A stretch of DNA of 64,000 nucleotides from the NCBI GenBank assembly GCA_030272155.1, contig CP126192.1, positions 5,676,501 to 5,740,500 on the forward strand. The letters are read 5' to 3'. A model generated the notes under the pieces. The model saw nothing but the letters and a program-made list of their open reading frames with translations. It made no database searches and was not told the origin of the DNA. The DNA is from Tetradesmus obliquus. Lineage: Eukaryota; Chlorophyta; Chlorophyceae; Sphaeropleales; Scenedesmaceae. A program made the position numbers and the translations under genes. The first letter of the stretch is position 1. The number at the start of each line of letters is the position of its first letter. Shown here in pieces: positions 58,101-64,000 of this stretch.

Positions 58101-58679
58101 ACTGGCACGTCAGAGGAACATGCAAGACACGATCATAGTTACCCGAACATAAATGGCATAGTGTATGTACATGGCACAGCAATGCGGTGCTTGCACACCT
58201 GGGACCCACAGCAAAGGCTGAGCCTGGCCAACTTCTACTACAGCTCAGCCCAAGACCTCAACCACAACTGTGACGGTCAAACTGCAGCTGCACGTTGCAG
58301 CTGCTGCAACGACCCCGCAACAATGCCAACGCAACAGCAAAGCCAAGATGTTGTTGGCTTGACCAAGCATATCCATCAGCTGCTGCTTTGTTGACCAAAG
58401 CATTGGCCACAGCCACACTGCGCTGAACTACTGCAGCGAACTGCACTTATGGTGCCGCGATCACCATGGAATAAGTGGCACCTGCCCTGCGCGAGGCGGC
58501 GTGCTGTCTGGCTGCTGCCTTGTGATTGCTGCTGGCACTGCTGAACAGCCAGCTCACGGGCTGCCCAGCAGCAAGCGTGTTTCCTACCCGTAGCAGCAGA
58601 TGGTATGCCGGAACCAAATTTCACTAACATATGAAATGTCCGGCATACCATCTGCTGCTCCCGTGGGTCTGGTGCCACG
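58101..58679. other. TFIIS 3' flank and small J-protein promoter side
   Basis: Apart from the hairpin at 58592-58659 no feature was recognised. Confidence 0.5.
58592..58659. repeat. Perfect 21-bp inverted repeat (hairpin)
   Basis: Arms 58592-58612 and 58639-58659 are perfectly complementary (AGCAGATGGTATGCCGGA within each), with a 26-nt loop. It lies 21 nt past the TFIIS stop codon, so inside its 3' UTR. Confidence 0.9.
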
Positions 58680-61343
58680 TCAGCAGACTGCAGGGCAGCA
58701 CAGCAGAGAATGCAGCAGGGTGTTAGTTCCACATGCAGCTGCAGCTTATGCTCTGTACTGCAATCAGATCACCTGCTGCTGCGGAGGCGCAGTGCAGTGT
58801 GCCATAATGTGTCCAGCATACGGGCAAATTGCTGTTGAGTTCTGCACACACATGGAGGCGCAGCAGAAACAGCGTGTACAGCCACTGCTGGAGCTGCTGC
58901 CATAAAAGTTGCTGATGTTGCGAGCTGCTGCGTTGGCACTCACACTTCCATTTGTTCTGGCAGTTGACGCAGGTCACAAAGGTGGTCATGGGCTCGTCAG
59001 CAGAGCGGGTTTGCATTTGCTGCAAGCAGTGAACATGCAAGCAGCAACAAGCAGAACAGGGCGTGAACAGCACGAGTTGAGCTGCGGGAGAAGCATAGCT
59101 GCACACACTGCACAGCCCTGCAGCAGCACATGCCCTCAAGTTTGTTCTTCTCCTTCTGAGTCACACCTGATAACTTCTACACATGTGAGACCGCATGTCA
59201 TCAGACAGAAAAGACATCAGCAGGGTTCTGGCCAACATAGCTGACTACTGCTGTTGCATCCCCTGATGACTGTCAGATTCGGCAGCTGAGCAGAGCTCTC
59301 CTGTCCTGCCAGTCCGCAACAGCCAGCCGCCACTCACGTAGTATGTGCATTTGTTTTGCTTGCAGCGGGCACACCTGCATAGCACACGACAGACAGCAGT
59401 GTTGAGTAATCCAGCAGCTGAGCAGCCAGCCATCTGTTTGCACATAAGCAACCACCTGGCAGCACTGAAAGCCTGACCCAATTTTTCGAAGCTGAGTTCA
59501 GTCATCATGAGCAAGCAGTTTACCCGGATGCCGCACACTTGCTGTCCATACAAGCCACCATACACATCATCTGCACTCCCACGCTGGCCCCTCGCCCCGT
59601 CCCGATGCCAGAGCTGCTGCATATAACACAAGAACCCTGCTGCTGACCCACCAAACCACCTGCTGGCAAACTCACTTGAACATGTCTGTGGAGGCCTGCT
59701 GGCTCTGCCCCCGCACCGCCTCTGCAGCCGCCTCCTGGCGGATCTTGTCATTCTCCTTGCGCTTCTCATCACTGGCCAGCTCCTCAGGTGACATGTCCAC
59801 CAGCTCCTGCAAGGCATATAACACGTCACATAACACACACAGTAACAAGTTACACAAAGTGGTGCCAGGTGAATACGACAACAACTGATCTCGTCATTCT
59901 CCTTGCGCTTCTCATCACTCGCCAGCTCCTTGGGTGACATGTCCACCAGCTCCTGCAGTGTGCGTGACATGTTACGTGACATGTTACAAAACACGCTGCT
60001 GTCCACCACGTGAGGCGGCGGTCGATCGCTTCCAAAGACAATGCATAAGCATTGTATATCGTACGAATGAAGGCAGCGGTAGTAAAGGAGTTGAGCTTGC
60101 AAAACACAACCACTGGTGGCACTAGATCCTTTGTAACTTAACTCAAGCAGCTGGGTGGGTAAGGGGTAAGCTTGCTGCGGCAGAGCAGCCAAACAAAGCT
60201 ATAGCCAGTTGCAGCTTTGAAACATGCATCTCCCCACCAGCAGAGCAGCTAGGGAACAACGCAAATGCAGTAATACAAGCGGCCTACCTGCGGGTCTATC
60301 TGGCCCTGCAGCACGCGCGCCCTCAGATCAGGGTTGGACGGGTCCTTGAAATTGAATGACAGGCTGCGCACCTGAGGAAACACAGAGACCAACCGGCAGC
60401 AGGCGGCAACGCAGCAGGCAACACACACTGAGCAGATGGGGTGCAATGACAGCAATGCAAGCAGTCTGCTTATTGACAAAGACAGAAGGTTGTGAGTTTG
60501 CTTTCCAGTTAATGCAGTCTCGAGTCGCAAGTTCAGCTGCCATTCTGAACAAGAGCAACTGTACCGCTGGACCAGCATGCGGCATTTGGACATCTCTGCA
60601 GCGCCTGCTCCTGCGTGCGCCTACGCGTGCGCACAGCCAGCTGCCATACAGCAAACAACTCGTCATTTGAGCCCCGGTATGAAGCAATAAACACCAAAGC
60701 AGCTGCACACCTTGGCTCCATATTCTGGCCCCGTGTGCTGGTTAAAGCGTGCATAGATTGCCGCCTCCACCTCCGCTGCCACCTCCCCAGGGTCCTGCCC
60801 TCCCCGCTGCTCATCTGGCACCAGGCACAGCCCGTCACACAGCAGCAGTCGGATCTTATCTCGCTTGCCATCGCCAGTCTTCGGCGGCGGCCGAGCCGGG
60901 CCTGACGCCTTGCCGCTGCCGCCGCTAGGCTTGCTGGCAGCAGGCTGCTCCCGCTGCTGCTGCTGCTGCTGCTGCTGGCTGCTGCCGTTAAGGCCGCCGC
61001 CGCTGTTTGTTGTGCCGAAGCTCGGTTGGCTGCTGAGCTCTGGCTGGTTACTGCCAGCTTCTTGCGCCTGGCGCTTGACACAGTCCTTCCAGGCCTGCAC
61101 AGCAGCTGCTGCAGCTGCTGCTACCTTGGCGTCTGCGCTCTTTGACAGCCGGTTGACCTTCTTGCCTGCGTCTGTCTCCTTCAGCAGGCCTGCTGTCACA
61201 TATGACTTGGCCAGGAGCTTTAAGATGTCTAGGCAGCGGCCTTGTTGCGCTGCATCACCGGAGTCAGCTGCCTTTGCTGCTTCTGAAGCACTGGCCACGA
61301 GCTTTGCCAGCTCTGTGGCAGCAATAGGCTTACTAACACTCAT
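58680..61343 (-). CDS. Transcription elongation factor TFIIS
   Basis: Six exons: 61343-60711, 60371-60288, 59806-59676, 59374-59338, 59019-58944, 58687-58680; 322 aa. N-terminal helical bundle (LDILKLLAKSYVTAGLLKETDAGKK), a Ser/Gln linker, central domain (KIRLLLCDGL, VRSLSFNFKDPSNPDLRARV, ELVDMSPEELASDEKRKEND), and a C-terminal zinc ribbon: CARCKQNKCTYY, QMQTRSADEPMTTFVTCVNC, WKFC. The acidic DE that reaches the RNA polymerase II active site is present. The protein rescues backtracked polymerase by stimulating transcript cleavage. The last exon is only 8 nt: it completes Phe and supplies Cys (the fourth zinc ligand) and the stop. The intron before exon 3 holds a truncated copy of exon 3. Confidence 0.95.
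59885..59960 (-). repeat. Truncated copy of TFIIS exon 3 start with acceptor
   Basis: Reads ELVDMSPKELASDEKRKEND with a CTGCAG acceptor, against ELVDMSPEELASDEKRKEND in the real exon at 59806. Homology stops after the KEND segment and there is no donor in frame. Confidence 0.88.
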
Positions 61344-62066
61344 GAAGGGCTGTTGGTGATTGCTGTTTGTGATGCTAAGCAATGGAGTACTGCTCTGGCT
61401 GCTGCCTGAGATGTGCTGTCCTACTGCCGCTGCTGCAGGTGCCAGAAGTAGTGCTGTACCCTCATTGCAGGGAGATCATGCAAGTTCGCACGTTTTTTAC
61501 TGCTTTTGCTGTGTTTTTGATGCAATCGTCAATTGAGGCAGCTGATGCACGGCAATCGAGAGCAGCAACCGAAGCTCGCCAGCGTGAGTGTGTTCACAAC
61601 AGCAGGGTAGACAGTAGCATAGGACACGGAAGTGCACTAAGTCGAAGCAACCAAGTACTACTGATAGACCATGAATCACTTGTAAGTGCGGAGTTGGTTG
61701 TTCTGTTGGACTTTGTCACCTAGCCTAGGCTTTTGTTCGCTCTTACGCCCCTTGGAGTGCAAGGCTACGCCAGTTTACTTTGATCCGTCCACACAAGATA
61801 ACAAGCGACTGCGCTGAATAGCTTGACAGACCAGTCAGGACCTGCCTGAGCTGCTGACCAGCCCCTGCTGTGCTTTGCACAGGACGTATCGTTGACACCC
61901 GGAGTGCACGCAGCAGAGCGTCGGTACCCGCAGTTAAACAAAGTACATGTAGCTCGCAGGCGGCACTGATCACTCAGGACAGGCTGACTGCAGCACCTGG
62001 GCAGTACTGGTACAGCACTGCAGGACAAACAGCAGCGGTCAGCCCAGCAGGGCTCACAAACACACC
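61344..62066. other. Divergent promoter region, TFIIS / AP-2 mu
   Basis: 723 bp between divergent start codons; no clear core promoter motif or repeat seen. Confidence 0.5.
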
Positions 62067-62706
62067 ATGGCGCACTGCTGTGCGGCCATCTACTTTGTGA
62101 ACTTAAGGGGAGACACCCTAATAGAGCGGCGATACAGAGATGACGTGGAGTGAGTGTGCCTGCAGCATGCGCCCCACACATTGCTTGCTGATGCAGAGCA
62201 AGGCGCTACACGAGCAGCACCCGGCATACACTGTGTGGCATGCAGCAGGGAGCTGCACTGTGCAGCAGCTTGCAGGACACTTCAAGGCAGCTGGCTTTGA
62301 TGCTGTTGTCATCCGAGCTCCAGCAGCTGCAGCACACCCTGCAAGCACACACAGCATCACCAGCCTCAAACACAGCGCCACACCGCAACAGCCTCAACCA
62401 CACCCAACACAGCATCAACCCTTTAACATCCTGCTGCTGCCACATGCAGGCGCGACATGGCAGAGAACTTCAGGACGCAGATCCTCAACAGCAAAGGCGA
62501 GTCAGCCAGCCTGCAGACGCCTGTGCGCACGCTGGGCAGCTGCACCTTCATGTACCTGTGCCACGCCGACCTGTACATCCTCATGGTCACGCGCAACAAC
62601 GCAAACGTGATGATGGCCTTCAAATTCATGACCTCGGTGAGCAGCAGCAGCAGCTCCCTTGTAGCAGCAGCAGCAGCGGTGTTCATCACCTCGGTGGGCA
62701 GCAAGC

Positions 62707-62747
<41 letters not shown>

Positions 62748-62801
62748 TCTGTCGAAGCAGCAGTGTGGCCTTCAAGTTCTTGACCTCCGTGAGCAACAAA
62801 C

Positions 62802-62836
<35 letters not shown>

Positions 62837-64000
62837 TCCCGTACTGCAGCAGCGTGGCCTTCATAGTCATGACCTAGGTGAGAAGCTTTCTTGCAGCAAC
62901 AGCAGCAGGAGCAGCAACAGCAGCCGCGGTAGCACCCAGCGGCAGCAGCTGCCAGGACGCAAGGAACACAACCTGTGACGCGGCAGAGGGGCAGCACTTT
63001 AGAGGTGGTACATGTCATACAGCAGTGCTCCACCGTACAGCCTGCTCACACTCAACTGCCTGCTGCTCCTCATACTGCATACGCAGCTGGTTGACCTGCT
63101 GCGCTCCTACTTTGAGGGCGCGCTGAACGAGAGCAGCGTGAAGCGCAACTTTGTGCTCATCTACGAGCTGCTTGACGAGACCATGGACTACGGCTTCCCG
63201 CAGCTCACGGAGCCGGCAGCACTCAAGAGCTTCATCCTGCAGAAGGGCGTGCGCAGCGAGCTGGACGCGGTGAGAGGCTTCTATTTTGGCGGGAGAGTTT
63301 GGAGTGGTTTGGTGGCAGCCGTGTTTTGGCGGGAGAGGTTAAGATGGCTTGGTGGCAGCCACCGCAGGGTGCAGCAGGTACAGGAGGCAGCGCGGCCAGC
63401 TGTTACAGCAGCATGGCATACATGCTTGAGGCATGCGGTCAGCTGGTAGCAAAACTCAAAGCTGTTGTGTGTGTGCTGTGCTGCCTTGCGCCGTGCCCGC
63501 AGGCGTCGTCCACGCAGCAGGCGCGCAACGCGACGCTGACGGTGACTGGCGCGGTGAGCTGGCGGCGTCCCGGGCTCAAGTACAGCAGCAACGAGGTCTT
63601 CCTGGACATTGTGGAGGAGGTCAACCTGCTGCTGAGCAGCACAGGTGAGGATGGCTGGAATGGATAGGGGCCACATGTTGCTGTTGTGACATGCTGCTGT
63701 TGTGTCATAATGGATATGACAACCTGCTGCTCAGCAGCACGGGTGAGAGGGCGGCATAGTACTTAGAAAAAGCTGCTATGTGGCACGCTGCTGTGAAACT
63801 AGCCTGAGCTGTGCACCTGTCTGTTTATGCAGCCTGTAGGTGCATCTTCAACTGCAAATGTTCAGCATATTTTCTTTCCGCCGTGCGATGCTTATGTATT
63901 ATTGATGCCCTCTGCAGGCGCGGTGCTGCGCAACGACGTGGCAGGCAAGGTGCTGATGACTTGCAAGCTGAGCGACATGCGCCAAGCTGCACCTGCTGAC
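62067..64000 (+). CDS. AP2M: AP-2 clathrin adaptor mu subunit (partial, cut by window end)
   Basis: Five exons visible: 62067-62149, 62450-62636, 63087-63269, 63503-63644, 63918 to the window end. Starts MAHCCAAIYFVNLRGDTLIE then RRYRDD, the mu longin-domain start. It continues FRTQILN, a segment ending NANVMMAFKFMTS, NFVLIYELLDETMDYGFPQ, TVTGAVSWRRPGLKYSSNEV, FLDIVEEVNLLLSS and LRNDVAGKVLMTCKLSDM. That order is the longin domain followed by the start of the mu homology domain, and it resembles plant AP-2 mu most. It would recognise YxxPhi cargo at the plasma membrane for clathrin-mediated uptake. The gene runs off the right edge, with roughly half missing. Introns 2 and 4 hold copies of the preceding exon ends. 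Confidence 0.94.
62676..62890 (+). repeat. Three decayed copies of AP-2 mu exon 2 end, with CAG tracts
   Basis: After the real donor (ATGACCTCG|GTGAGC, 62636) come TTCATCACCTCGGTGGGC, TTCAAGTTCTTGACC..GTGAGC and TTCATAGTCATGACC..GTGAGA, each followed or preceded by CAG runs (for example 62711-62746 and 62807-62833). Confidence 0.85.
63284..63360 (+). repeat. Short tandem duplication in AP-2 mu intron 3
   Basis: TTTTGGCGGGAGAG ... GGTGGCAGCC occurs twice, about 42 bp apart, just after the exon 3 donor. Confidence 0.8.
63718..63752 (+). repeat. Copy of AP-2 mu exon 4 end with donor
   Basis: CAACCTGCTGCTCAGCAGCA followed by CGGGTGAGAGG repeats the real exon 4 end (CAACCTGCTGCTGAGCAGCA, CAG|GTGAGG, 63644) about 100 bp downstream in the intron. 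Confidence 0.85.

Noticed and set aside
1..64000. Bacterial operon, prophage or defence island
   Set aside because: Spliceosomal introns, U2 snRNA and eukaryote-specific genes across the whole window rule this out. No tRNA, rRNA, insertion sequence or transposase was recognised.

Overview
This is nuclear DNA from a green alga. It is rich in CAG/CTG tracts (poly-Gln, poly-Ala and poly-Ser in proteins, CTG runs at intron ends). The genes carry many short introns with GT..(CTG)nCAG borders, and TGTAA, the usual chlorophyte poly(A) signal, lies downstream of several of them. Gene content is plant-like: a plastid-type sigma factor, a 3-ketoacyl-CoA synthase and a plant-type AP-2 mu subunit. Codon and repeat style suggest Chlorophyceae, perhaps a Scenedesmus/Tetradesmus-like alga; that is an inference from style, not an identification. 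Exon models were built by hand from splice sites, reading-frame continuity and family knowledge. Every multi-exon model given here stays in frame from start to end.

Layout. 1-6.5 kb: two near-identical U2 snRNA genes in inverted orientation, with the small proteasome/TREX-2 subunit SEM1/DSS1 between them, then a cysteine-rich protein gene. 6.5-10.8 kb (-): a very divergent plastid sigma-70 factor. 11.3-14.9 kb (+): a DHHC-type S-acyltransferase whose catalytic motif reads DHYC and is encoded by an 18-nt microexon. 16.2-21.2 kb (-): a 12-exon 3-ketoacyl-CoA synthase. 22.9-34.8 kb (-): a 19-exon gene of about 2026 codons for a receptor with signal peptide, leucine-rich-repeat ectodomain, one membrane helix and two class III nucleotide cyclase domains with complementary catalytic residues. 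36.3-40.2 kb (-): PP2A scaffold subunit A. 40.9-43.9 kb (+): J-domain protein. 44.5-51.4 kb (+): large coiled-coil protein. 52.1-56.1 kb (-): MFS anion-type transporter. 56.5-58.1 kb (-): a second, small J-domain protein. 58.7-61.3 kb (-): transcription elongation factor TFIIS. 62.1 kb to the window end (+): AP-2 mu subunit, cut by the window edge.

The genes are mostly unrelated housekeeping and signalling functions, with no operon-like logic. The strongest unexplained pattern is genomic. In at least six genes, one edge of an exon together with its splice site has been copied one to four times into the neighbouring intron, often welded to a CAG/CTG tract. The strongest protein-level observation is the LRR-receptor cyclase, whose two cyclase halves each lack what the other supplies.
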